Below are positions 24,788 to 33,147 of a DNA stretch of 64,000 bases, one piece after another. A model generated the notes under the pieces. That model ran no database searches and was not told where the DNA came from. It saw only the letters and a list, made by a program, of their open reading frames with translations. Every line of letters begins with the position of its first letter. Positions within the stretch are counted from its first letter, which is position 1. The stretch is from an uncultured Verrucomicrobiales bacterium (lineage in GTDB: Bacteria > Verrucomicrobiota > Verrucomicrobiia > Verrucomicrobiales > DEV007), in assembly GCA_937891465.1 (NCBI GenBank), contig CALAHF010000165.1:62001-126000 (forward strand), in the 5' to 3' direction. The position numbers and the translations under genes are program-made.

Positions 24788-25405
24788 CTATTCTAAATAC
24801 TCTGGGTGCGCTCCGGTGATGGTTGTAAATGAGCGACCGACGACAGGCGCCGATATGGAGGCGTTTGCGCGAAAAAATCCAGCGAACAACACAAGTAGTG
24901 CTCCGAACCAATAACAGGATAGTGCAAAGATTGGGTTGATCTCAATCAGGTTTGCAATGACGCCGGATGCGATGGAAGCAATTCCCAGTCCGATTGTTGC
25001 CCAAGTCATCATCACTCCTTGTCTGATTTTTTTTGCGACGGAATTGGTCAGCCCCACCGTAAGATGAGGGCGTTTTCCCCACCAAGTGCTCGAATTTTTG
25101 GGGTCACGAAGAGCAATTCTTACGGTTTGATTCGCAGGTTCATTCGTTATGATACATTTTGATACGGGGATAGGGGCTTGGTTCTCAATGCAGATTGAGC
25201 CGTTGTCCGAATAAATGTAGGGAGATTCAGGGCAAAGCGGAGAGTGGTGCCCTTGAGTGGGGCTATTTGCATTTTGTTTTGAAGCCTGAAAACCAATCGC
25301 AACAGTGGCAAATTTCGGTGCATGTTCTGCATGCCTATTTGGCAATGGAATTGAGGAATCTGCTAAGTGAGGGATAGGAGGAGTTTGTTGTGCACTGTCG
25401 TCCAC
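24788..25405 (-). CDS. Membrane protein of unknown function with paired helices
   Basis: 205 residues, GTG start. The N-terminal half is polar and Pro/Asn-rich with two spaced cysteines (SICIENQAPIPVSKCIITNEPA); the C-terminal half has two membrane helices (MMTWATIGLGIASIASGVIANLI and IFALSCYWFGALLVLFAGFF) and ends GAHPEYLE. The CxxT-N-E-P pattern followed by paired helices resembles a hypothetical family seen in Verrucomicrobia, without known function. The first 45 residues are less convincing and the true start may be internal. Confidence 0.6.
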   Translation of the reverse strand: MDDSAQQTPPIPHLADSSIPLPNRHAEHAPKFATVAIGFQASKQNANSPTQGHHSPLCPESPYIYSDNGSICIENQAPIPVSKCIITNEPANQTVRIALRDPKNSSTWWGKRPHLTVGLTNSVAKKIRQGVMMTWATIGLGIASIASGVIANLIEINPIFALSCYWFGALLVLFAGFFRANASISAPVVGRSFTTITGAHPEYLE

Positions 25406-25460
25406 GTCTTGTTTTGTGTTTGTTTCTAAGATTCAGCTAGTTGGAAAAGAAAAGCTGAGC

Positions 25461-25490
25461 TTGTCTGAAGATTGCTGCATTTTATATAAT
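25461..25490 (+). promoter_or_regulatory. Candidate promoter of the FAH-family gene
   Basis: TTGTCT at 25461-25466 and a perfect TATAAT at 25485-25490 with 18 bp between. The surrounding 190-bp gap is A/T-rich and otherwise shows nothing. The start codon is about 100 bp downstream. Confidence 0.55.
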
Positions 25491-25598
25491 TTTCATAACT
25501 TAAAAAATTAATGCCATTACCGTAATTGAGTCGAATTTGACTAATTGAGCCTTCGTGCTGGCGTAATTTTCTCAATTTGCTACGGTCGAATTCGATTT

Positions 25599-26465
25599 AT
25601 GAGCACTGCTTTCCGAATTTTTTCCCGCGAAGGTTCATTCGCTGTGACGACTGACTCCGAACCTTCTTCGTTTTTTGTCCTCGAGGATGGGTTTACTCCT
25701 GATGTTCTATTTACTCAGGCTGACCCGGTTGCTTTTTTGAAAACAGCGCAGGAATCCTCTGAGAAAAAATCGTTCGAGGACTCAGATTTTGAAAAGTGCG
25801 AGCCATTCATCGAAAATCAGGAAGTGTGGGCGGCGGGAGTCACCTATTTTCGAAGTCGCACGGCTCGGATGGAAGAGGCTGAATCCGCCGGAGGGGACGT
25901 TTTTTATGACAAAGTTTACGAGGCCGAACGGCCTGAGCTATTCTTCAAATCGACCGCTGCGAAAGCCCGTGGAAATGGGGCTGAAGTCTGTATTCGAGCG
26001 GATTCGACTTGGGATGTTCCCGAGCCTGAACTCACATTGGCGATCAATTCTGCAGGTAAGGTCTTTGGTTACACGGTCGGAAATGACATGAGTTCGCGAA
26101 GTATCGAAGGCGAAAACCCACTGTATCTTCCCCAGGCTAAAAGCTACACTGGTTCTTGCGCGATCGGTCCCTGTTTGTTGGTAACAGATGCGCCGTTGGA
26201 GAAGACAACTGCGATTACTCTGGGAATCTCACGTGCGGGAGAATCTGTTTTTTCTGGGGCAACCGACATTGGCCAGATCAAACGGGGATTTGATGAGCTG
26301 GCGGGATTTCTTTTTCGGGCGAATGATTTTCTTCAGGGCGCCTATTTGATGACGGGCACCGGAATTGTCCCGGATGCTCCGTTTACGCTGGAAGTGGGAG
26401 ATGTTGTCGCGATCACAATCGATGGAATCGGCACGTTGAAAAATCCGGTGGTGAAAGTGGGATGA
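25599..26465 (+). CDS. Fumarylacetoacetate hydrolase family protein
   Basis: 288 residues. The FAH fold is shown by [59 protein letters not shown] (metal ligands Glu, Glu and Asp), [26 protein letters not shown] and [17 protein letters not shown]. Such enzymes hydrolyse or hydrate 2-keto acids or act as decarboxylases; in sugar-degrading bacteria many serve as 2-keto-3-deoxy-sugar-acid dehydratases or lyases. The ATG at 25599 is preferred over an earlier in-frame start because it gives the family N-terminus and sits well behind a promoter. Confidence 0.9.
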   Translation: MSTAFRIFSREGSFAVTTDSEPSSFFVLEDGFTPDVLFTQADPVAFLKTAQESSEKKSFEDSDFEKCEPFIENQEVWAAGVTYFRSRTARMEEAESAGGDVFYDKVYEAERPELFFKSTAAKARGNGAEVCIRADSTWDVPEPELTLAINSAGKVFGYTVGNDMSSRSIEGENPLYLPQAKSYTGSCAIGPCLLVTDAPLEKTTAITLGISRAGESVFSGATDIGQIKRGFDELAGFLFRANDFLQGAYLMTGTGIVPDAPFTLEVGDVVAITIDGIGTLKNPVVKVG

Positions 26466-26490
26466 AATGACCACTCTAAAGAGGAAGCTA

Positions 26491-26751
26491 TGACCCAAAT
26501 GTGGTGAAAAATCAGCCCTTTCTTGTCGGGGGAAGCGTTATGCCGTGTATCCGGTGGGCTGCATACTGATCCTGGGGCTTCCGCTTGCGGTGCTGCATCA
26601 GATGTCCTCGCCGGTCGATTTTAAGTGTGAATCGTGCGGGAACTTTTTCGGGACGCGGACATTGGCTGCAAAAATCGCGTTGGGATTGTTGTTTGCCGTG
26701 CCCGTGGGATTTGTGGCTGTGATCTTCGTTAAGGTCTTTTTGCGAAGTTGA
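26491..26751 (+). pseudogene. Zinc-ribbon membrane protein with damaged or unusual 5' end
   Basis: In one frame, codons after TGA 26491-26493 read PKCGEKSALSCRGKRYAVYPVGC, a helix ILILGLPLAVLHQM, KCESCGNFFGTRT, and a second helix IALGLLFAVPVGFVAVIFVKVFL. The two Cys pairs make a likely zinc ribbon. No start codon precedes PKCG in this frame; ATG at 26489 is one base out of frame. GTG at 26545 would lose the first Cys pair. A one-base change near 26490 may have broken the start; otherwise the protein is the 68-residue form from 26545. Confidence 0.5.
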
Positions 26752-26757
26752 TGGCTC

Positions 26758-27600
26758 CTATTCCAAATCTGCGAGGTCTTCGGTAGTGGAAGCTTTCTCA
26801 GTTTGACCTTCGTCATCCGTAATTTTCGCATTGGCCGCCGTCAGCTTTCGCCACTCTGCAATTTTTTCCAATCCGCTGAGTGCGGCCCGCCAGTCACGAA
26901 AGGCGGCCGCATCGCGAGCCTCATGATAATAGGATTCGGCAAGTTCCACGTTGCCAACGCGAAGCCAGTGCTCGGCCTGAGCCTGCATGACGGGACCGTA
27001 GAGGGGAACCCAAGTGCGAGCGTTGTTGAGAACTCGTTCTGCCTCGAGGCTTTTTCCGGCAGCATCGAGGACTTCAGCAAATCCGATCGCGCCAAAAACC
27101 TCTTGGGTATAGAGTTTTAATGCACTCCGGTAATGAGTTTCGGCTTTTTTGAGATACGCCTCCTGAACCACGAGTGGCATTTTGGGATCGATCGCCGCGA
27201 CATAGGCATCGGCCCCGAGGTTGTGGGCAAAGGGATTGTGCGGATCGATTTCGCGAGCTTGCCGGAGGTGATCGAGTTGTTTCAGGCTGCCTGAACTACT
27301 TTCATAGCGCAGCCGTGCCATCTCAAAATGCCATTCGCTCCGGGCAAACATCACGCCGAAAATGAGCAACGCCGTCCCGATTCCGGGACAAACGGTTCGG
27401 GTAAAAAGACAGGTTCCCGAGGCAAATTTTGATACCCGAGGTTCCCCGACCAGCGGCGCCTTTTTCTGACCGGGAACGGCGAGGATGGCGAGCAATGCGC
27501 TGGTGATGATTGCGAGAATGGGAATATGTAGAACGAAATCGAAGCAGGCGTGCGCCAAAACGGCCGCTAATGCCGCGATGGCACCGATTACCAGCGCCAT
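26758..27600 (-). pseudogene. 3' portion of an O-antigen ligase-like/TPR membrane protein gene
   Basis: From 27600 leftward, about 280 residues read as the C-terminal part of a longer protein: ALVIGAIAALAAVLAHACFDF and LHIPILAIITSALLAILA resemble the last helices of Wzy/O-antigen ligase-type proteins, followed by another helix (GIGTALLIFGVMFA) and TPR-like helices (QAREIDPHNPFAHNLGADAY, AEHWLRVGNVELAESYYHEA). The upstream helices such a protein needs are missing: at about 27600 the sequence switches to a different gene in opposite direction. Translation of this remnant could start at the ATG at 27600. Confidence 0.6.
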
Positions 27601-28205
27601 GTCGTCACTTCCGCGAAGATTTCGGGATGGAAACCCGGGCTGCTCGATTTCACAACATCTATGGCCCACTCGGCACCTTCGATGGCGGGCGCGAGAAAGC
27701 ACCAGCCGCGATTTGCCGAAAAGTGATTCAGGCCAAGCTTTCAGGGCAGCATGAAATTGAGATCTGGCGTGACGGTGAACAAACCCGTTCATTCATGTAT
27801 ATCGATGATTGCGTCGAAGGGATTCATCTTTTCACTGAAGGGCAAAATACGGAGCCTCTCAATCTTGGCAGCGCTGAAATGGTTTCGATCAATCAGCTCG
27901 TCGATATCGTCGAAGATATCGCGGATATTAAATTGAAGCGGAATTACAAACTGGATGCGCCGAAAGGCGTCCGCGCTCGCAGCAGCGATAATACCCGGAT
28001 TCAAGAGGTGTATGGTTGGGAGCCGTCGACCTCACTTCGTGATGGCATGGAAAAAACCTATGCGTGGATTTATGACGAGATAACATCAGTCGTCCCGGAG
28101 CCAGGCGCTTTCCGGATGATAATTCAGCCGGGCGAAAATACAGGAAACCGCTTGATTGGAAATCGAGGCGAAGTAGCGAAAGAAGGCCTCGCGCTTTCGT
28201 CCTGA
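27601..28205 (+). pseudogene. 3' half of an NAD-dependent sugar epimerase (GDP-mannose 3,5-epimerase-like)
   Basis: The reading CRHFREDFGMETRAARFHNIYGPLGTFDGGREKAPAA is the middle of GDP-mannose 3,5-epimerases, and RDGEQTRSFMYIDDCVEGI, EPLNLGSAEMVSINQL and GWEPSTSLRDGMEKTYAWI complete the C-terminal half. The Rossmann half with GxxGxxG and the catalytic YxxxK is absent; homology starts abruptly next to the truncated gene on the other strand. It ends with about 30 unrelated residues. It cannot be active without its N-terminus. Confidence 0.7.
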
Positions 28206-28218
28206 AATCGTATTCGAA

Positions 28219-28812
28219 TCACTCCGAAACCGGCGCTGCGCGGGGAATGCTCAACGCGTTCCAGAAAAACAGCGGAGCCGCAACAACACACCAGATGGTG
28301 TCGCCGATTAAGGCATTGCGGAGAAAGAAAATCGATGGTGCCCAACCGGGCAATCCAACGGTTTGGCTTTGCCACCAGCCGGCGACGGTTTTTGCATAAG
28401 CGGGTGAAAGTGCCCAGACAAAAGAATTTGCGATCGCGTAAAAAAGAAGGCTGCACACCATTGTTCCCAGCCACATTTTAGGCCATTGGCCTGGCTGACT
28501 GCCGCGATTTTTCCCAAGATAGCCACCGGCAAATGCCGCTGCAGTGTAGCAAAGTGATGTCAAAAGTGTGTAGCTGCCGACTCCGGTTCCTGCAGAAAAT
28601 CCAAGAGCGACGTCGCTGATGACCAGCAACGCAGCTGGAACCCACCAAAAACGCAATCCGAGGAGCAATCCGCCACCAAAAGCCATCGCCATCAGTGGTG
28701 AGGTATTTGCCAGATCGCTATTTCCCGCTGCAAAAACACGATATCCGACTGCAAGAGCCATCAGCGCGATGACCCAGCCAATTCGGAGTTTTTGATTGCG
28801 GGAATTTTCCAT
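28219..28812 (-). CDS. DUF6580-type integral membrane protein
   Basis: 197 residues, five or six helices. ANTSPLMAMAFGGGLLLG, VPAALLVISDVALGF, TLLTSLCYTAAAFAGGYLG, FYAIANSFVWALSPAYAKTVAGW and FLRNALIGDTIWCVVAAPLFFW follow the pattern of DUF6580 proteins, distant relatives of ECF-transporter substrate-binding (S) components. A vitamin or metal uptake role is possible but unproven; no energising ATPase genes are adjacent. It converges on the epimerase remnant with 13 bp between the stops. Confidence 0.75.
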   Translation of the reverse strand: MENSRNQKLRIGWVIALMALAVGYRVFAAGNSDLANTSPLMAMAFGGGLLLGLRFWWVPAALLVISDVALGFSAGTGVGSYTLLTSLCYTAAAFAGGYLGKNRGSQPGQWPKMWLGTMVCSLLFYAIANSFVWALSPAYAKTVAGWWQSQTVGLPGWAPSIFFLRNALIGDTIWCVVAAPLFFWNALSIPRAAPVSE

Positions 28813-28833
28813 CTTTTTTAAAAAATGTCTGAA

Positions 28834-28953
28834 CGAATCAATAGGGTTATAGAAATAGGGGCATCTTACGCTGGCCGGTTCCGTCCTTACTCAGACCGCG
28901 GGACAAGCCCGCTTTCGCCCCCGTTAGTTCATCGAACGTTACCTATTGGTTCG
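28834..28953. repeat. Composite palindromic element, copy 7
   Basis: The outer arms are CGAATCAATAGGGTT (28834) and ACCTATTGGTTCG (ending 28953), with the inner GTTCATCGAAC near the right end. The roughly 65 bp between them include CTCAGACCGCGGGACAAGCCCGCTT (positions about 28895-28919), which matches the centre of the copy inside the ParA-like gene. No gene is visible in this 200-bp gap. Confidence 0.75.
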
Positions 28954-28965
28954 AAAAGGCGTTTC

Positions 28966-29007
28966 GATCAACCAGCGTTGATTCATTGATCATACCCGAT
29001 TGGATCG
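28966..29007. repeat. Palindromic element, copy 8
   Basis: CGATCAACCAGCGTTGATTC and ACCCGATTGGATCG keep the palindrome with several substitutions. It directly follows the composite copy and lies 12 bp beyond the trxA stop codon. Confidence 0.65.
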
Positions 29008-29019
29008 GAAAACTCGAAT

Positions 29020-29349
29020 TTACGCGAGAGCCTTGAGTTCGTTGATGATGGCGTCTTTCCCCATCATTCCTTTTTGGGTCTTCTTGATTTCACCATCTTT
29101 CATGAAAATGAGCGTTGGAACCGCCGTGATACCGAATTTCATTCCCAAATCACGCTGCTCCATCACGTCTACTTTCGTGATTTTAGCGGTGTCACCAATT
29201 TCTTCAGCAATTTGATCGAGAACCGGTGAAAGCATTTTGCAAGGACCGCAGTGCTCGGACCAGAAGTCGATTACGACAGGAACGGAAGCGCCTTCTGCTT
29301 CAGCTGCATAGTTGTCGGAAGTGAGGTTAACAATGGATTCGTGAGCCAT
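29020..29349 (-). CDS. trxA: Thioredoxin
   Basis: 109 residues, normal for thioredoxin 1. VVIDFWSEHCGPCKMLSPVLDQIAEE carries the active-site CGPC near residues 34-37 and ITAVPTLIFMKDGE has the cis-proline. Reduces cytosolic disulfides with NADPH through thioredoxin reductase. The usual WC(G/A)PC tryptophan is shifted (FWSEHCGPC). An in-frame ATG 39 bp upstream exists, but MAHESI at 29349 is the likely start. It serves as the in-window reference for a normal cysteine-type CGPC motif. Confidence 0.95.
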   Translation of the reverse strand: MAHESIVNLTSDNYAAEAEGASVPVVIDFWSEHCGPCKMLSPVLDQIAEEIGDTAKITKVDVMEQRDLGMKFGITAVPTLIFMKDGEIKKTQKGMMGKDAIINELKALA

Positions 29350-29539
29350 AATTTTTGAGTGTTTAAATGGTGTGGTTAGTTTGCCCAAACAACGCGCTGT
29401 CGTCTCGGAGTCAAGAAAACAAGGTCGCTAGAATATAGTTTCCTGCACAGACGTGTGGAACATCTTCAGCTTACGGAAAGCGTGTGCTTTCCGTATGAAA
29501 AAGTGTGCTTAAACGGAGGAAAATGGCGAGGGGCTGAAT

Positions 29540-29623
29540 TCAGCCGCCTGCCTGCATTTTTGTCCAGATCTCAAGTCCAAGAACGGCGAGAGATACGAGA
29601 AGAACGATGATTGCGAATGGCAT
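29540..29623 (-). CDS. 27-residue single-helix membrane peptide
   Basis: MPFAIIVLLVSLAVLGLEIW followed by seven residues (TKMQAGG) and TGA. It is nearly all one membrane helix and matches the C-terminal helix of the next gene (VPFAIIVLIFALAVLAIEFL), so it is probably a duplicate of that anchor. No strong ribosome-binding site is seen. Either a genuine micropeptide or a remnant of a longer paralogue. Confidence 0.5.
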   Translation of the reverse strand: MPFAIIVLLVSLAVLGLEIWTKMQAGG

Positions 29624-29686
29624 GATCGGTAGTTTTTAAAGTGTGTGCGTTCCTGTCGGAACCTGAGTGGCATTAAGCCGAATTCG

Positions 29687-30646
29687 TTATTTCGCTACGT
29701 TGTAGGTCAGGAATTCGATTGCAAGGACAGCAAGCGCGAAGATCAAAACGATAATCGCGAATGGAACCAAGCCGCTTTCTTCGTAGTCCTCTTCCCATTC
29801 TTCTTCCGCAGATGCGGTCGACTGAATGTCGGGTGCTTTCGAAATAGTGCTGGTTGGAGCTGCAGAACGACCCATCGGCTGAGTTTTCTGCATCTTAACC
29901 GTTGCTTGCGGAAGTGGCTTAACGCCGCCCGGAGCAGCAGGTGCCCCCGGGGCTTTCGCCAAAGGAATTGTTTTTGCGCCAACAGGAGCGGTCTTTTTAC
30001 CGAGTGGACCGGTTTTGACGCCGATTTTTCCAGTCTTCTTACCGAGCGAGCCGGTTTTGGCTCCGAGTGGTCCCGTTTTTGCACCCATAGGTGTCGGGGC
30101 TCCCGGAGGAGATGGGGCTTTCGCCAAAGGAATTGTTTTTGCTCCAACAGGGGGAGCTGGCGCTGCAGGAACTCCCGGAGGTGCCGGTGGAGCTGTTCTT
30201 ACCGGAGCGGCCGGTGGAGCAGGTGCTGACGGCGCAGGTGCTGACGGCGCGGGCGCTGGTGGCGGTGTCGGCTGTGTCGGCGCGGCCGGTGGTGCTGCAG
30301 CCACAGGAGCGGCTGATCCGCTTGCAGGAATCGGATCAGACTCGGCTGTAGGCGTCGGACGAGTCGATCCTGAATCAGGAATGGGAGCGGTATCCGCAGC
30401 AGGGCTTGCTGGTGCGGTTACGTCATCTTCAAGAATTGGAGTGGTCGGTGGCTCAAGGTGCTGGCCTTCGACGATTGCAGAGGTAGGTCCGGAATCATCG
30501 CTGGTTTGAACCGGAGCGGTCGATCCTTTTGGCGCAACAGGACCCGACTCATCGGATCGAGCACGCAAGGTAATGCGCACGGTTTCCTTCTTGAGTGGAA
30601 CGGTTGACGTTTTGGTTGAGGGCTTTTGAGGATCGGTATCACTCAT
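29687..30646 (-). CDS. Pro/Ala-rich C-tail-anchored protein with Lys-Thr repeats
   Basis: 319 residues, no recognised domain. Residues about 1-90 are polar, 90-165 are Pro/Ala-rich, and 165-245 hold about seven short repeats of the type G(A/K)KT(G/I/A)P(L/V) (MGAKTGPLG, AKTGSLGKKTGKIGVKTGPLG, VGAKTIPLAKAP). One C-terminal helix (VPFAIIVLIFALAVLAIEFL) anchors it, leaving the rest in the cytosol if tail-anchored. The Lys-Thr pattern suggests phosphorylation or nucleic-acid contact, but this is speculation. It lies upstream of trxA on the same strand with the micropeptide between. Confidence 0.75.
   Translation of the reverse strand: MSDTDPQKPSTKTSTVPLKKETVRITLRARSDESGPVAPKGSTAPVQTSDDSGPTSAIVEGQHLEPPTTPILEDDVTAPASPAADTAPIPDSGSTRPTPTAESDPIPASGSAAPVAAAPPAAPTQPTPPPAPAPSAPAPSAPAPPAAPVRTAPPAPPGVPAAPAPPVGAKTIPLAKAPSPPGAPTPMGAKTGPLGAKTGSLGKKTGKIGVKTGPLGKKTAPVGAKTIPLAKAPGAPAAPGGVKPLPQATVKMQKTQPMGRSAAPTSTISKAPDIQSTASAEEEWEEDYEESGLVPFAIIVLIFALAVLAIEFLTYNVAK
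29949..30151. repeat. 38-bp direct repeat inside the Lys-Thr repeat gene
   Basis: The stretches at 29949-29986 and 30114-30151 (GGGGCTTTCGCCAAAGG ... CCAACAGG) differ at one position and both encode VGAKTIPLAKAP. A further 15-bp unit (GGTGCTGACGGCGCA) is repeated in tandem near 30222-30252. These show recent internal duplication. Confidence 0.8.
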
Positions 30647-30783
30647 AGGTTACTGTCCGTGTTTATTTCGAAAAAATTACTGAACCAGTATTTAGGCCCC
30701 GAATTGGCTTCGATGTCAATACCTTATTGCAGAACTGAGAAGTCTTCTCTTTTGTGATATCCTCTCAGTTTTGTCTGTATTGT

Positions 30784-31947
30784 ATGAAGCCTTTCGAGAT
30801 GAGTCCAGAATCAATTTTAAAGGAATTGGTTCAAATTCCCAGTGTGAACCCTGATGGAGACCCCGGAACTGCCCTGACGGGGGAAGGGGATTGCGCGGCA
30901 TGGGTGGCTGATTTCTTGCGTGAGGCTGGCGCTGAGGTCTGGATAGACGAAGTTTTACCGGAACGTCCCAATGTGGTGGGGCGTTTTTTTTCTGAAGTCG
31001 GCGATTCCGATTCGGAAAATAAACCGAAAATTTTATTCGCTCCGCATACAGATACCGTTGGAGTCGGCGGAATGACGATCGATCCGTTTGGTGGAGAAAT
31101 TCGCGATGGAAAATTGTGGGGCCGCGGTGCCAGCGACACAAAAGGAACGATGGCGGGGATGTTGTGGGCGATCGCACAGGTCGCGAAACGGGACGATGGT
31201 TTCGAAAAACTGGGCGCGCGAGTTGGTTTTGTCGGATTGATGGGAGAGGAAACGGCTCAGCCGGGCTCGATTCATTTTGCGGAAAAATACCGGGGTCAGT
31301 GGGATTTTGCGATTGTGGGCGAACCAACGGAGCTGGACGTGGTTTATTGCTCAAAAGGCTGCGTTTGGGTGGAAATCAAAACGCACGGGAAATCAGCGCA
31401 TGGTTCAACTCCGGAGCGCGGTGAAAATGCGATTGCAAAGATGCTGCCTGTTTTTGAAGCGTTGGACACCGAATTGCGGGCTGAGTTAGCCGCGTATTCC
31501 CATCCGATTCTGGGAGATTCGACGTTGAACCTTGGAATGATTCGCGGAGGCAACCGAACGAATATTGTACCGGCAGAATGTGTTGTTTCAGTCGATTTTC
31601 GTGAAACGCCATCACTTCACGAAGCGGGTGGTAGCGTGGCAAAGCTGCGTGATTTGGTCAAGCGTCGCGGCTGGGCGGACGATGTCGAGGTGGTGGTCAC
31701 GAATGACTCGATTCCGATGGATACCGATGCCGAGCTGGATTTTGTAAAGCGATTTGAACCGCTCGATTCCAAGCTGGTTGGAGCGCCGTGGTTTTGTGAC
31801 GCGGCGCGATTAGCTGACGGAGATATTCCAGCTGTTGCCGTTGGGCCGGGGAATATCGCGCAGGCCCACACCGAAGATGAATTTCTCGCGCTCGATGATT
31901 TGCAGGCCGGGGCGGAGTTTTATCTGGCGTATTTGGATTCGTTTTAG
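30784..31947 (+). CDS. M20 family metallopeptidase/deacylase (ArgE/DapE type)
   Basis: 387 residues. Metal-binding and catalytic blocks: LFAPHTDTVGVGGM (His, Asp), GRGASDTKGTMAGML (bridging Asp), GLMGEETAQPGS (catalytic Glu then metal Glu), DFAIVGEPTELD and the last metal His in IAQAHTEDEF. The dimerisation domain contains the conserved His of HGKSAHGSTPERG. Such enzymes remove acyl or amino-acid groups from amides (acetylornithine, succinyl-DAP or dipeptides); the substrate cannot be fixed. The ATG at 30784 is preferred to an upstream in-frame start. Confidence 0.92.
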   Translation: MKPFEMSPESILKELVQIPSVNPDGDPGTALTGEGDCAAWVADFLREAGAEVWIDEVLPERPNVVGRFFSEVGDSDSENKPKILFAPHTDTVGVGGMTIDPFGGEIRDGKLWGRGASDTKGTMAGMLWAIAQVAKRDDGFEKLGARVGFVGLMGEETAQPGSIHFAEKYRGQWDFAIVGEPTELDVVYCSKGCVWVEIKTHGKSAHGSTPERGENAIAKMLPVFEALDTELRAELAAYSHPILGDSTLNLGMIRGGNRTNIVPAECVVSVDFRETPSLHEAGGSVAKLRDLVKRRGWADDVEVVVTNDSIPMDTDAELDFVKRFEPLDSKLVGAPWFCDAARLADGDIPAVAVGPGNIAQAHTEDEFLALDDLQAGAEFYLAYLDSF

Positions 31948-31954
31948 GGAAAAA

Positions 31955-31997
31955 CGAATGCCCCCTGTTGGTTCGGTGAACAGCCCCTGTCCGATCG
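31955..31997. repeat. Palindromic element, rearranged copy 9
   Basis: Two right arms follow each other (CCCCTGTTGGTTCG and CCCCTGTCCGATCG) with GTGAACAG between and a remnant CGAAT on the left. It begins 7 bp after the stop of the M20 peptidase gene. Confidence 0.6.
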
Positions 31998-32116
31998 AAA
32001 AACGTCGCTATGAAAAGCGAGTTGTTCCAGTTTTCTAATTCCCGTTAACTGGTACGATTTTTAACGGGAATTTCAAAGAATTGTTTGGAATTTGTGGGAA
32101 TGGCTCCGCCTCCAAT

Positions 32117-32869
32117 TTATTCGGCAGCGTTTTCTGCGGCCACTTTCTCGTCGTTGTCTTCGACCACCGCATCGCGACCGTAAAACTTAACGAGGCGTTT
32201 GATTTTCTCGCGCCCGTTCCCCTCGCGCCAGGCATTTGTATCGCGCATTGAATAAACGCAGCCACAATATTCCTGCTGATAAAATTCTTCGTTTTTCGAA
32301 ATCTCAATCATGCGCTGGCTGCCACCCTGCTTTCGCCAGTTGAAGGTCCAGTATTTCATCCCGTCGTGACGAGCAGCAGCGCGATCTCCACTGCCATTGA
32401 TTTGATCCATGTTTTTCCAGCGGGAAATCCCGAGAGTGCTGGAAATGAGATTGTATCCCTGAGCAGCCGCGACATCAGCCGTGACTTCAAATCGCATGTC
32501 AAAACAAGCCGTGCAGCGAACGCCGCGCTCGGGCTCCCATTCCATACCTTTGGTGCGGTCGAACCAATCGCGCACGTTGTAATCACCGTCGATGAAATCC
32601 ATCCCCAATTTTTCGGCGTAGCGGATGTTTTCCTGCTTCCGGATTTCGTATTCATCGCGCGGATGAATGTTCGGGTTGTAGAAGAAAATCGTCGTCTGGA
32701 TATCCGACGCCGCGAGCGCATCCATTACCTCCGCCGCGCAGGGAGCGCAGCAGGAATGCAGCAAGATTTTGTCGGCCCCGTTCGGTGTGTCGAGAACGGG
32801 GCGCTCAAAATTATCCACTGAAAAACGGGCGGGATCGTCTTTGCGTTGGAATTGTTTGGAGTCACTCAT
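32117..32869 (-). CDS. queH: Epoxyqueuosine reductase QueH
   Basis: 250 residues. QueH (formerly DUF208) reduces epoxyqueuosine in tRNA to queuosine, the last step of that modification. Signature: [15 protein letters not shown] with adjacent cysteines, [39 protein letters not shown] and [12 protein letters not shown], together supplying the cysteines that bind the Fe-S and second iron site. MSDSKQ at 32869 is chosen; an upstream in-frame ATG would add 13 unlikely residues. It is divergent from pstS; the candidate Pho box lies between. Confidence 0.93.
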   Translation of the reverse strand: MSDSKQFQRKDDPARFSVDNFERPVLDTPNGADKILLHSCCAPCAAEVMDALAASDIQTTIFFYNPNIHPRDEYEIRKQENIRYAEKLGMDFIDGDYNVRDWFDRTKGMEWEPERGVRCTACFDMRFEVTADVAAAQGYNLISSTLGISRWKNMDQINGSGDRAAARHDGMKYWTFNWRKQGGSQRMIEISKNEEFYQQEYCGCVYSMRDTNAWREGNGREKIKRLVKFYGRDAVVEDNDEKVAAENAAE

Positions 32870-32929
32870 GATTCGCAAATGATAGCTTAAAATTCCAAGA
32901 TTTTCCAATTCGCGCTACGTTTTCTAAAA

Positions 32930-32946
32930 GTGACGGATTTGTGACA
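32930..32946 (+). promoter_or_regulatory. Candidate Pho box upstream of pstS
   Basis: GTGACGGATTTGTGACA has two TGAC half-sites spaced 11 bp start to start, the reverse complement of the TGTCA-type direct repeat bound by PhoB. The near-identical GTGACGAATTTGTCAGA stands before phoB on the minus strand, in the same orientation relative to its gene. It is about 200 bp from the pstS start. Confidence 0.5.
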
Positions 32947-33147
32947 CATCCTCATTTTTCTTCATCCGCTCGATGTTGGTTCATCGTGCCGGAAACATCC
33001 GACTCCCCGAACATTTCCCATGTGACAGAATTGGTACGGGAAGCCGATTGAATCCACACCGTCCTCTGGGCAATTTGCGATGCGTTAGGCAACAAAGAAA
33101 TGCCAAGGCGCGTTAAAAAAATATCTGAAAACACAACCAACCAAAAG

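Noticed and set aside
30015-30509. Long Gly/Ala-rich frame opposite the Lys-Thr repeat gene
   Set aside because: Shadow of the Pro/Ala-rich coding strand; there is no ribosome-binding site and the repeat pattern is explained by the minus-strand protein.
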